The position numbers and the translations under genes are program-made. DNA of 64,000 bases, taken from Streptomyces sp. NBC_01142 (lineage in GTDB: Bacteria > Actinomycetota > Actinomycetes > Streptomycetales > Streptomycetaceae). The notes under the pieces are model-generated. The model had not been told where the DNA came from and ran no database searches. It worked only from the letters and a program-made list of their open reading frames with translations. The DNA lies in NCBI RefSeq assembly GCF_026341125.1, contig NZ_JAPEOR010000003.1, forward strand, positions 1,302,001 to 1,366,000. Direction: 5' to 3'. Below, piece by piece: positions 43,730 to 52,389 of the stretch; position 1 is the stretch's first letter; every line of letters starts with the position of its first letter.

Positions 43730-46240
43730 GTTCTTCTTACAGTCCCGGGCCGGATTTCCGCCCCACCCTGCGTGAGAGGGAATTTCCTCGCCCTTCATCA
43801 GGAAGGAGTCGGCGGCAAGCTGTGCGTGGTCGCCGATCGTGGTGCCGTAGTGGACGAACGCGCCTACGCCGAGCGTCACGCCCTGGCCGATCCTGGCGTG
43901 GTCGGACTTGAAGGCGCCGTCTTCCTGCGAGTGGGACTGGATGACGCTCGCGGTGTTGAGTGTGCAGCCGTCCCCGATGCTGACGAGGGTTCGCTCGATC
44001 AGCGTGCAGCCGTCGTCGAAGACCCGGCGGCCGATCCTTGCGCCCAGTAGCCGCCAGACCAGGCTCTTGAAGGGGGTGCCGTTGAAGAGCTGCATGTAGC
44101 GGTGTGAGGTCAGTTTCCAGAAGCGTTCGTGTCGCCAGAAGGAGGGGTCGTAGATCGAGCAGTAGAGCGGCTTCAGTAGCCGGAATCCCGTGACTGCCCT
44201 TTCGATCAGTGTGAAGTAGAAGACGGTGAACGTGAGAGTGAGCAGGCTCGCCAGTGCAAGCGCCGGCACGCCATGGACGTGGTAGAGGTCGACGGCGGCC
44301 ATGGCGATGAGGGCGAGTACGAAGAAATGGAACCACCGCGCGAGCAGGTGCAGGCTCGCGGTGACTGCGTTGTGCCTGTTCTTGGCAGCGAGGCGGCGGC
44401 GCAGCTCGTCGCCGTTGGCCAGGTGGTCGAACTGCTGGTCACGCATCACGGTGCGGGGGATCTCGAAGCTGGGTGAGCCCAGCAGGCCCACGCCTTCGCG
44501 CACCGGCCCATCGATGGGGACCAAGACCTTCGTCGCGAGCAGACAGTTGTCGCCCGTCCGTCCGCGTGAGGGATAGGCGATGTTGTTGCCGAGGAAGTTG
44601 CGCGGCCCGATCGAGGCCCGGGAGAAGCGGAAGGAGGTGCTGGAGAACTCGGCGTTGATGACGGACAGACCGTCGGCAACCATGGTTCCGCTGCCGACCG
44701 TGCTCAGGTAGGGGGTGTCGTGCTTGACCATCGTGCCGAAGTTCGAACCGGTCTGCTCGACGCGGCACAGGTCGTACCCCAGCCAGCGCAGGTAGTGGAC
44801 GATCGCGGAGCTGTCCCCGAAGAGCGTGGTGAAGAACCTGATGTTGGTCATCCGCATGATCGCCCGGTGGATGCCGTAGTGGAAGCCGTACAGCGGATAG
44901 ATCCTGTCGGGCTTGATCACGAGACTGAGCAGCCGCGGCAGCGTGCTCACCGCCAGCAGGCCCAGGAGCGTTCCCCCGAAGAAGGCCACCAGGGAAGCGA
45001 TCAGCGCCTCGATGTAGAACGCGCGGCTCGTGAAGACCGGCGGGTCTGTGGTCGGCAGTAGGTTCAGCTGCGGCATCGCGGTGAGGACGATGCTGACGCC
45101 GGCCACCGTCAGCGGCAGGTACACCAGCAGCCCGGCCATCAGCTGTCCCAGGCCGTAGAGGGCTCTGCGCGCAGAGCCGCATGTAGCGGGTTCGACGGCC
45201 CGGTAGTCGGTTTCCGCCCGCTGCGCCGGTGAGCCGTGCCAGGCCTCACCGGCCGGTACGGCCTGGCCGGAGTGCAGGGAGGAGGCGTGGCCCAGCTGGG
45301 CGTCGTCGCCCATCGACGTCTCGATGTCGAGGACGGTCTGCTCGCCGACGGTCACGCCCGCGCCCAAAGCTACCGGGCCGGTCTCGATCCAGCCGTCGTG
45401 GGCCCGGTAGCAGGACAGGAGCACGTCCTTGCGTATGACCGTGCCGTCGCCGACGGAGAGCAGGTCGGTGCAGACGGGAACGGTACGGGAAAGGATGGTG
45501 ACACCTTTTCCGATGCGTGCGCCGAGGGCCCTCAGGTACAGCACGTACAGCGGTGAACCGGTGAGCAGGCGGGCCGGGCTGGTACGGATCAGGGACTTGA
45601 CGCACCAAAAACGCAGGTAGGCGAGACCCCACAGGGGAATCCGCAGTGGGGCGAAACGGCCGATGAGTATCCACTTCGCGGCGACGGGAAGGGCGCACAG
45701 GCCGAAGAAGACCGCTGCACCGAACAGGACCGCCCGCAGGTAGAGGCCGGCTGTCCCGGAACCGGTCAGGATCCACTGGTAGCCGCGGATTGCGGCGACG
45801 GCGCCGAGGCAGGAGAAACTGAGGAAGGCCAGCAGCTGGGCCGCCCCGCACAGCACGTACCGCCACGTGCCGGACGGTGACCCGGCCGGCACGTCGGACG
45901 GCGCGTCGGTCGGCGCCGGAGAGGGGACGATGTCCGTGAGCGCCGCGGCCAGGCTCCGGATCGTGGAGTGCCGGTAGATGTCCTTCATCGACGCAGTGGG
46001 CAAGTCGGCCCGCTTGCGGACCCGTGCGCAGAACTGGGCCATCACCATGGAATCGGCACCCAGATCGGTGAAGAAGTTGCTGTCGACTGGCACCTGCTCG
46101 GTACGCATGACTCCGGCCAGCACCTCAGCCAACAGCATCTCGGTACTGGCCGCCGCCGCACGCGTGCCCGCGGCCGTGGTGTCCTCGGCGGACGCCGTGC
46201 CGGCCGGAGCGGCCGTGGCACCCTCAGCGCTATTGCCCAT
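43682..46240 (-). CDS. Pls/PosA-like synthetase lacking an adenylation domain (carrier + membrane + three beta-helix domains), 3' end altered by ISL3
   Basis: Membrane enzyme of 852 residues, of which the last 15 come from ISL3 sequence. A peptidyl carrier domain (about 33-103) has its 4'-phosphopantetheine Ser at LGADS (S64). Hydrophobic segments follow at about 128-152 and 165-193. A first left-handed beta-helix-like repeat region spans 240-340 (ARIGKGVTIL, VGDGTVIRKDVLL, LGAGVTVGEQTVL). Membrane segments at 362-390 and 410-440 precede a second beta-helix region at 515-590, further helices at 632-682 and a third beta-helix region at 733-835 (ARIGRRVFDDGCTLIE, IGDGCTLNTASVI, IGQGVTLGVGAFV). 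This is the membrane half of epsilon-poly-lysine synthetase-type enzymes, but no adenylation domain precedes the carrier. ATG 46240 has GGGGGAGG upstream. Confidence 0.85.
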   Translation of the reverse strand: MGNSAEGATAAPAGTASAEDTTAAGTRAAAASTEMLLAEVLAGVMRTEQVPVDSNFFTDLGADSMVMAQFCARVRKRADLPTASMKDIYRHSTIRSLAAALTDIVPSPAPTDAPSDVPAGSPSGTWRYVLCGAAQLLAFLSFSCLGAVAAIRGYQWILTGSGTAGLYLRAVLFGAAVFFGLCALPVAAKWILIGRFAPLRIPLWGLAYLRFWCVKSLIRTSPARLLTGSPLYVLYLRALGARIGKGVTILSRTVPVCTDLLSVGDGTVIRKDVLLSCYRAHDGWIETGPVALGAGVTVGEQTVLDIETSMGDDAQLGHASSLHSGQAVPAGEAWHGSPAQRAETDYRAVEPATCGSARRALYGLGQLMAGLLVYLPLTVAGVSIVLTAMPQLNLLPTTDPPVFTSRAFYIEALIASLVAFFGGTLLGLLAVSTLPRLLSLVIKPDRIYPLYGFHYGIHRAIMRMTNIRFFTTLFGDSSAIVHYLRWLGYDLCRVEQTGSNFGTMVKHDTPYLSTVGSGTMVADGLSVINAEFSSTSFRFSRASIGPRNFLGNNIAYPSRGRTGDNCLLATKVLVPIDGPVREGVGLLGSPSFEIPRTVMRDQQFDHLANGDELRRRLAAKNRHNAVTASLHLLARWFHFFVLALIAMAAVDLYHVHGVPALALASLLTLTFTVFYFTLIERAVTGFRLLKPLYCSIYDPSFWRHERFWKLTSHRYMQLFNGTPFKSLVWRLLGARIGRRVFDDGCTLIERTLVSIGDGCTLNTASVIQSHSQEDGAFKSDHARIGQGVTLGVGAFVHYGTTIGDHAQLAADSFLMKGEEIPSHAGWGGNPARDCKKNGPVSHSVVTQNREGR

Positions 46241-46507
46241 CACGACACCTCCCCCAGGGCGTTCCGGTCGGCACAGACCCATGCGGCCACGCACGGCGGC
46301 CCCATCCTGGAACAGCATCCGGGGCACGCCACCCGAACGTCACAAAATCATGAACTCTGGTATGGCCACGAAACCACGAAACCATGTGTCGTTCACCCAC
46401 AGTCAGTACAGTTCTGTCGGTTCTCCATCGGAATCGTCCGGCCCCGTCCGCACATGTAGGGCAGTAACAGCAGCTTGAGCGGCCACGCATCAGCTCCCGG
46501 CGAGCTG

Positions 46508-47113
46508 TCATGTGACCAAAGCAGGCCCCCTGCACTCCAACGGACGACTGCTGGCACTTTCATAAAGAGTGGCTCGGTCGAGCCGGACGTCCCAGCGGCC
46601 ACCGCGCCACGTGAAGGCGAGCGCGGACAGGGGTGGCACATCGAGATGCCAGAAGGCTCTTGCCGGCGCGGACAGGGCAAGGACGAGAATGGCCCGGACC
46701 ACGGCAGGTTCGGTGATGGCCAAGGCGCGGCCCGTGTCGGGCGGCAGGCTGCTCAGCCAGTTCGCGGTTCGCCGGCAGAGCTGACGTACGGACTCGCCGC
46801 CGTGTGGCGCGGAATCCGGGTCGGTGAGCCAGGCGGTGAACCCATGGGGGTCGGTGGCGGTGACTTCGCCGACTGTCCGGCCGCACCACTCGCCGTAGTC
46901 GAAGTCGCGCAGCGCGGGCTCGAGTGTTGCCTCCATGCCAAGGGCGTCAGCCATCTGAGCGCAGCGGGAGGAAGGAGCCCGGATGGTCAGCGAGTACGGA
47001 CGGAGCGCTGCTCCGGCGGAGCCCGCCTCACGCAGGCCGCGCTCACTCAGGCGACCGTCGCCGAAGGCGGCACCCCCGGCCGTCGCACACAGCAATGTCA
47101 GGTGAACCTTCAT
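46508..47113 (-). CDS. Histidine-phosphatase-fold protein without the catalytic histidines
   Basis: A 201-residue protein with histidine-phosphatase-superfamily layout: strand 1 KVHLTLLCATAGG where RHG is expected, GRLSERGLREAGSAGA, APSSRCAQMADALG (normally SPLxRAxQTA), LRDFDYGEWCGRTVGEV, and LAITEPAVVRAILVLAL where the second His (SHG) should be. Both catalytic histidines are thus replaced, so it is unlikely to be a phosphatase or mutase by the normal mechanism. It lies between the synthetase and the acyltransferase-like gene on the same strand. ATG 47113; the stop is at 46508-46510. Confidence 0.8.
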   Translation of the reverse strand: MKVHLTLLCATAGGAAFGDGRLSERGLREAGSAGAALRPYSLTIRAPSSRCAQMADALGMEATLEPALRDFDYGEWCGRTVGEVTATDPHGFTAWLTDPDSAPHGGESVRQLCRRTANWLSSLPPDTGRALAITEPAVVRAILVLALSAPARAFWHLDVPPLSALAFTWRGGRWDVRLDRATLYESASSRPLECRGPALVT

Positions 47114-47168
47114 ACGACTGTCCTCCTTCCTGGCCCGGAATGACACCGGGTGGTGTGGCTGCCGCCGC

Positions 47169-48377
47169 TCAGTTGATGAGGCGGGCGGGTGTGGTGGTGG
47201 CGGCGTGCAGCATGTACTCCAGCGGTCCGCGGCGGAAGAATCGGGTCCAGGCGAGGGCCAGCAGCATGGCCGCAACGGCGAAGCAGATGAACACTTGCAG
47301 GGCGGCGGAGTCCGGCAGCTCGTCGGTGCCCAGAACCTTGATGGCGATGATGTGGCCGACATACGCAGTCAGGGCGATGGAGCCGACCGCGGTGACCGGC
47401 GCGGCGAGCCACCGCAGGCGCGTCGACCGGTTGGTGGCTATGAGGCAGGCAGCCATGACCGTCAGGGCGACGCCGGTGTTGGCCACGATGGACCAGGTCG
47501 TTTGGCTGTGCGGCGCGGCCACCAGCAGCCAGGCGGGAACGCCTGCGGCCGGCTCCTCGCCCACGCCGTCGGACCACCACGCCGATGCCGCCGCCGAGGT
47601 GTCCGTGGCCGCGTTCACGCCTGCCGGTGCTCCCGGGACCAGGTGCAGTGCCAGCCACGAACCTCCGTAACCGAGCACGGCCAGCGCACCGCCGCACACG
47701 GCGAGCTTGCTGAGAACGCGGGGCCGGCCGAGGTCGAGCTTGGCCACCGCCATTCCGGCGATGATGAAGGGAAGCCAGGTCAGCACCGGGTACGGGCCGG
47801 TGACGAACAGCTCGACGGAACCGTCCGAGCCGGTGATCCAGGCCAGCGGATCGTAGGCGATGACGGCATCGGCCCAGCTTCCGCCCTCCACCGCGATCCG
47901 GATCAGATACAGCACCTGGGGCATGACGAGCGCGGCCGCCGCGGCGATGACGGCCAAGTTGGCCGCGCGCAGCCGGTACAGCGGAAGGGCGAGGGCGAAG
48001 AGCAGGCCGAATTGGGCAAGGATCACGTCGACATCGGTGTCCAGCCAGGTGAGGGCGTAGCCCACGGCGATCAGAACGGCGGCGCGGATCAGCACCCTGA
48101 CCACTGCCTGCCGCCCCGCGCGCCCGGTCCGCGGCTGCGGCCGGCCGGTAAGAAGGACCAGGGTGAACCCGGCAAGCACAGCGAACAGGGCAGAGGACCG
48201 GCCACGGGCGACCTCCATCAACCACCCCAGCGGGCCGCCCACCGAGGGCTCGGGACCGACGTGGGCCGCGAACATACCCAGGATCGCCAGGCCCCGGGTC
48301 AGGTCAAGGCCGATCAGGCGCCCTGTCGATGAGCGGCCCGCCGCGGGCAGCACGGCCGGTGATACGTCGTGCCTCAT
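47169..48377 (-). CDS. Multi-pass membrane protein, DUF418/heparan-alpha-glucosaminide acetyltransferase-like
   Basis: A 402-residue integral membrane protein with about ten hydrophobic segments. The N-terminal GRLIGLDLTRGLAILGMFAAHVGPEPS (D-x-x-R-G-x-A-I-x-G-M and the conserved His) and RSSALFAVLAGFTLVLLTG are the hallmarks of the DUF418/YeiB-like acyltransferase-3-related group. LTAYVGHIIAIK near the C-terminus carries another conserved His. Such proteins are thought to move or transfer acyl groups at the membrane. ATG 48377 (MRHDVSPAVL) is 171 bases from the opposite-strand remnant. It ends 55 bases before the histidine-phosphatase-like gene, so all three minus-strand genes may be one unit. 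Confidence 0.85.
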   Translation of the reverse strand: MRHDVSPAVLPAAGRSSTGRLIGLDLTRGLAILGMFAAHVGPEPSVGGPLGWLMEVARGRSSALFAVLAGFTLVLLTGRPQPRTGRAGRQAVVRVLIRAAVLIAVGYALTWLDTDVDVILAQFGLLFALALPLYRLRAANLAVIAAAAALVMPQVLYLIRIAVEGGSWADAVIAYDPLAWITGSDGSVELFVTGPYPVLTWLPFIIAGMAVAKLDLGRPRVLSKLAVCGGALAVLGYGGSWLALHLVPGAPAGVNAATDTSAAASAWWSDGVGEEPAAGVPAWLLVAAPHSQTTWSIVANTGVALTVMAACLIATNRSTRLRWLAAPVTAVGSIALTAYVGHIIAIKVLGTDELPDSAALQVFICFAVAAMLLALAWTRFFRRGPLEYMLHAATTTPARLIN

Positions 48378-48548
48378 ACGCCCAGGGTTGGGGAAACTGC
48401 CGGTAGCCAACATCCGGCAGGTGTCCGGAACGCCCCCGCCAACCGACTGGTGTAGCCCCGCCGCCCGGCCGGATTCGGTCTCGGGCCCCCGCTGGACGTC
48501 CCTCGGCGTGGTACGAATCGGACAGTGGTCCGATGGCGAGTGGAGCAT

Positions 48549-48834
48549 GTGTGATTCGGGTTACGGCGGTCGCCGACGAGGCCCTGATCCGTACGGGCAC
48601 AGCCTCGACGCGGCGGACGACATCGACCTCGTTGCGGCGGTTCCCGGCGGCCAGGCGGTCCGGACGGCATAGGAGATACGTCTCGAGGTCGTGCTGCTGG
48701 ACATCCGGATGCCGGACGTCGACGGACTCACCGTCCTCCTCATCGCCGGGGAGGTGGGTAGCCGCGTGCAGGCCGCCCTGCTCGCTGACCGGGCCGGCCC
48801 TCTCAAGCCGTCGCAGGACCAGGAGGAGAGATGA
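48549..48834 (+). pseudogene. NarL-type response regulator remnant
   Basis: Pieces of a receiver domain lie in different frames: VIRVTAVADEALIRTG (first strand and helix), AADDIDLVAAVPGGQAV, and after further breaks EVVLLDIRMPDVDGLTVLLIAG, which contains the phosphoacceptor Asp block DIRMPDVDG. The middle is deleted and the HTH output domain is absent. The remnant ends overlapping the start of the kinase gene. Confidence 0.7.
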
Positions 48835-49934
48835 TCCCCCGCCGCCTGCCCGCCTCGGTGCTGGACGCCGCCCTCGTCGGAGTCGCGCTGCTCGATGTCT
48901 GGGCCCATGTCGATACCGGCGAGCCGCTGCGTCTGGCCTGCGCCCTGGCCGCTGCCCTCTCGCTTCTGTTGCGCCGTCGCCTGCCGCTGCTCACCTACCT
49001 GCTGACCCTGCCCGCCGTCCTGCTCTCCGACGCGATATTCGCCGCGCTGGCCGCGCTGTACACCCTGGCCTCCCTCACCCCCCGCCGCACTCTCCTGGCC
49101 GTCTGCGCGATTGCGTTCACGATCGGCGACATGACCTCGTGGCCGTCTCCGAACTTCGACCTTTCGGACACGTCGACCTGGATCACTCTGGGGTACACAG
49201 GGGCGACGGCGGGGGCGGCCGTCTTTCTCGGTCAGCTCGTCCAGACCCGGCGTGATCTGTCGTTGCGGATCGCGGAGATCTCCGAGGTGCGCGACCACGA
49301 GCGGCTGCTGACCGACCAGACCGTGCTGGCCGGGGAACGCGCGCAGCTCGCCCGGGAGATGCATGACGTTGTCTCCCACCAGGTCAGCCTGATTGCGGTG
49401 CGGGCCGGAGCACTCCAGGTCGGCACGCGGGACGCCGAGGTCAGGGAAGCCGCAGCCACGATCCGGCGGCTGAGCGTACAGACCCTGGACGAACTGCGGC
49501 ACATGGTCAGCGTCCTGCGTGCCTCCGGCGGCCGCCTTACGGAACTGACCCCGCAACCGTCCCTGGCCGACCTGCGGCAGCTGGTCGACAACAGCGGCAT
49601 CGAGGCCGAACTGCGGACGGACCTCCCCCACGGCCTCCCCCCGACCGTCCAGCGCGCCATCTACCACACCGTCCAGGAAACACTGACCAACGTACGCAAA
49701 CACGCCCCCGGCGCCACCACGACGATTCGCATGTCCCACGAGGGCGGCACCGTCCGTGTCACGGTCACCAATACCGCACCAACACGGCCCGCACTCCCTC
49801 TCCCCAGCGCGCACTACGGCCTCGTCGGCCTGCATCAGCGCGCCGCGCTCCTCGGCGGCACCGTCACCTCCGGCCCCACGGCCGACGGCGGCTACCACCT
49901 TCGCCTGGAACTTCCGGCCGAGGGCACGTCGTGA
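48831..49934 (+). CDS. NarL-type sensor histidine kinase
   Basis: A 367-residue kinase. Four to five transmembrane segments lie in residues 10-137. The dimerisation domain carries the phosphoacceptor H178 in LAREMHDVVSHQVSLIAVRAGALQ. HATPase_c motifs are TVQETLTNVRKHAPGA (N box) and YGLVGLHQRAALLGGTV (G box) with a final GGYHLRLELPAE. The signal is unknown. ATG 48831 is close behind the ruined response regulator, its natural partner, so the kinase is now an orphan unless it can use another regulator. Confidence 0.9.
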   Translation: MIPRRLPASVLDAALVGVALLDVWAHVDTGEPLRLACALAAALSLLLRRRLPLLTYLLTLPAVLLSDAIFAALAALYTLASLTPRRTLLAVCAIAFTIGDMTSWPSPNFDLSDTSTWITLGYTGATAGAAVFLGQLVQTRRDLSLRIAEISEVRDHERLLTDQTVLAGERAQLAREMHDVVSHQVSLIAVRAGALQVGTRDAEVREAAATIRRLSVQTLDELRHMVSVLRASGGRLTELTPQPSLADLRQLVDNSGIEAELRTDLPHGLPPTVQRAIYHTVQETLTNVRKHAPGATTTIRMSHEGGTVRVTVTNTAPTRPALPLPSAHYGLVGLHQRAALLGGTVTSGPTADGGYHLRLELPAEGTS

Positions 49935-50299
49935 TCGGGCGAGCATGAGAGTGAGATGGAAGGAATGCTCGGGACACGAGGTGCCGTCGACGGCGTGGAA
50001 CGGCTCACCGTGTGAGGTCAGCCTTTGCCGTCATGCGGCATTGCGCGGCCCGGTAGCGTCCGCCCATGCCACTTGAACCGGTTTGGGCAGCACTTGTCGA
50101 CGTCCCCGCTGTCCCACGCTCAGCAACGGTCTGTGCTGAAGTCGTTGCCCGTCACGCGGACCCCGTGACGGCTGCCCGCTTGTTCGCACGACCTGATGCG
50201 TGTCCACCCTGCTTGAAAAGGGGCGTACCTAGGTCACCTCGGCCTGCCCGAAGACCGGCGCCACCTGGGCAGTGGGAAACGATCAAGACGTTCACGGGA
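49935..50299. other. No intact gene; scraps of a phosphatase gene
   Basis: The frame open through this stretch (from 50066) is low-complexity and shows no domain until it enters the SpoIIE-type tail after 50300. Nothing else was recognised. Confidence 0.4.
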
Positions 50300-50578
50300 A
50301 GCGATCTTCATTGGCCGCGTGTGCGTGCTGGCCAGCGCGTTTCGTCGATTCCCAGGGCCAGCGCGGCCTACACCCCCGGCTACACCCTCCTGCTCTACAG
50401 CGACGGCATGATCGGACACTGCGGCGAGGACATCGGCGTTGGCCTCGCCCGCCTGACCGACGCTCTCGCCCAGTGCAGCAGACTCGCAACCAAGCGCCTC
50501 GCCGACGCCGTCCTGGCCCGTCTCGGTGTCGGCGGCGGCGCTCACGACGACATCGCCCTGGTCATCGTCAGCCTCTGA
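50300..50578 (+). pseudogene. C-terminal fragment of a SpoIIE/PP2C-type phosphatase
   Basis: PGYTLLLYSDGMIGHCGEDIGVGLARLTDAL and GGGAHDDIALVIVSL are the last PP2C motifs (Y-S-D-G and the H-D-D-I-A-L-V metal-binding block) of Rsb-type serine phosphatases. The GAF/PAS and early catalytic parts are missing. Confidence 0.7.
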
Positions 50579-50597
50579 CATCGCCCCGTCTCGGGCC

Positions 50598-51191
50598 TCA
50601 TGCTCTCGGTGCCGGCAGGTTGTTCTTGTAGCCGGCGTCCACCCAGGCTTTTGTCACGCTGGGCAACTTCGCGGCGAGTTCGTCGGCGACGAGTTTGCCG
50701 CCGTTGGTGTCCTGCACGCCGGCCGCCGTGATGATCAGGACCAGCAGCAGTCCCAGGGTGTCGGTGGCGATGTGCCGCTTACGGCCCTTGACCTTCTTCC
50801 CGCCGTCGAAGCCCTGCGTGGTGTCCGGCGCATTCGGGGAGGCCTTGACGCTCTGCGCGTCGATCACTGCGGCCGTGGGCAGGATCCGGCGCCCCTTCTT
50901 CTTCCGTAACTGCTCACGGAGCGTGTCGTGGATCTCCTCGGCGGTACCGTCCGTCTCCCATGCCTGGAAGTAGCCATAGACCGTCGTGTGCGGGGGCAGG
51001 TCGTGCGGCAGATACCGCCACGCGATGCCGGTTCGGGCCACATAGAGGATTGCGTTGACGACCTCACGCAGGTCAGTGGTGGGCTCCCGACCCTCAGCGC
51101 GAGCCGCACGCCACTCCAGCAGCAACGGCTCGATCAGCTCCCACTGGTCGTCCTTCAAGTCCGAGGGATACGCACGTCGTTGAGTCACCAC
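50598..51191 (-). pseudogene. IS5-family transposase, 3'-truncated
   Basis: The first about 190 residues are intact: RRAYPSDLKDDQWELIEPLLLEW, ILYVARTGIAWRYLPHDLPPHTTVYGYFQAW, TAAVIDAQSVKASPNAPDTTQGFDGGKKVKGRKRHIATDTLGLLL in segments, and KAWVDAGYKNN. The protein then ends in PAPRA instead of the remaining about 90 residues with the catalytic Glu. The deletion end joins the phosphatase tail. Confidence 0.85.
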
Positions 51192-51527
51192 ATAGTCAAT
51201 ACAGCCCCACAGCGGCGCCCGCTACGAGATCATGGAACCCACGTCCATTCCGCCACCGCGCGTACCGGACAGTTGGGTGGAATCCCCTACCGAACACCCT
51301 CCGAGTGGGCGTTTGGAGGTGGTCTGTGTCGTTAAGTGAGCTCTACGGTCGACGGTTTTCACGGTTTTTGCCCCATGCGTGCACCTTCGCGTCCGTCGAG
51401 CCGTTGACCCGGCCACCCGTTTGCTCCGCTTCTCGTGCGTGAAGTCCGTCTGGTTTGAAGATGAGGCAGAAACGCCCAGCAGGCAGCGGAACGACATCGT
51501 CCGCCGCGTCCATGCCAACGCTACGAC
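51192..51527. other. Non-coding junction between two IS5-type elements
   Basis: No gene. Holds GAGTGGGCGTTTGGA (51300-51314), which is inverted relative to AAACGCCCTC near 53567-53576 and may be the left end of the following element. Confidence 0.4.
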
Positions 51528-52367
51528 GTGAGTCAGCGCAAGCCGTACCCCAGCGACCTGTCCGACGCCCGATGGGCCTTGATCGAGCCGACGTTGACGG
51601 CCTGGAGAAAGGCCCGGCTCGACCGCAGGCCCACCGGCCAGCCGGCCAAGGTCGACCTCCGTGACGTGTTCAACGCGATTCTCTACGTCAACCGCACCGG
51701 AATCCCCTGGAAATACCACCCACACGACTTTCCGAACCACGGCACCGTCTACGCCTACTACGCCGCTCGGCGCGACGAGGGAATCCTTGCCCAGCTCAAC
51801 TACGACCTGACCGGACTGGCCCGCGTGAAAGAGGGCCGAAAACCCGAACCGACGGCCTCCGTCATCGACACCCAGAGCGTGAAGACCTCCACCAACGTGC
51901 CCCTGACCGGCCAGGGAACGGACGTCGCCAAGAAGATCGTGGGCCGGAAGCGGGGCATCGCCACCGACACGATCGGCCTGATCCTCGCAGTGACCGTCAC
52001 TGCCGCGAACCTCTCGGAAAACGCCGTAGGAATACGCCTTCTCAACCAGGCCAAGAAGACCTACCCCAGCATCTCCAAGAGCTGGGTCGACACCGGCTTC
52101 AAGAACGCCGTCGTCGAGCACGGCGCAGATCTCGGAATCGACGTCGAAGTCGTCAATAGAAACCCCGGAGTTCGCGGCTTTCATGTCGTGAAAATGCGCT
52201 GGGTTGTCGAGCGAAGTCTGGGTTGGATCATGATGCACAGGCGCCTCGCCAGCGACTACGAGACCCTCCCGGCCAGCTCCGAAGCGATGATCCATATCGC
52301 TTCGATCGACAACCTCGCCAAGCGTATAACGGACGAGACCACCCTCACCTGGCGAGGAACCTACTAG
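51528..52367 (+). CDS. IS5-family transposase, complete
   Basis: A 279-residue DDE transposase: KPYPSDLSDARWALIEPTL, ILYVNRTGIPWKYHPHDFPNHGTVYAYY, ASVIDTQSVKTSTN (first Asp), KKIVGRKRGIATDTIGLIL, KSWVDTGFKN (second Asp), and VVKMRWVVERSLGWIMMHRRLASDYE (Glu block). Unbroken and full length. Codon use is somewhat less GC-biased at third positions than the surroundings (runs such as AATAGAAAC), suggesting a different donor background. GTG 51528 starts MSQRKPYPSD. Confidence 0.9.
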   Translation: MSQRKPYPSDLSDARWALIEPTLTAWRKARLDRRPTGQPAKVDLRDVFNAILYVNRTGIPWKYHPHDFPNHGTVYAYYAARRDEGILAQLNYDLTGLARVKEGRKPEPTASVIDTQSVKTSTNVPLTGQGTDVAKKIVGRKRGIATDTIGLILAVTVTAANLSENAVGIRLLNQAKKTYPSISKSWVDTGFKNAVVEHGADLGIDVEVVNRNPGVRGFHVVKMRWVVERSLGWIMMHRRLASDYETLPASSEAMIHIASIDNLAKRITDETTLTWRGTY

Positions 52368-52389
52368 GGCAGAAAGGGCAATCTGCCTA

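Noticed and set aside
47205..48332. Long plus-strand frame opposite the DUF418-like gene
   Set aside because: Gly/Gln/His/Arg-rich low-information translation; the minus strand encodes a clear multi-pass membrane protein.
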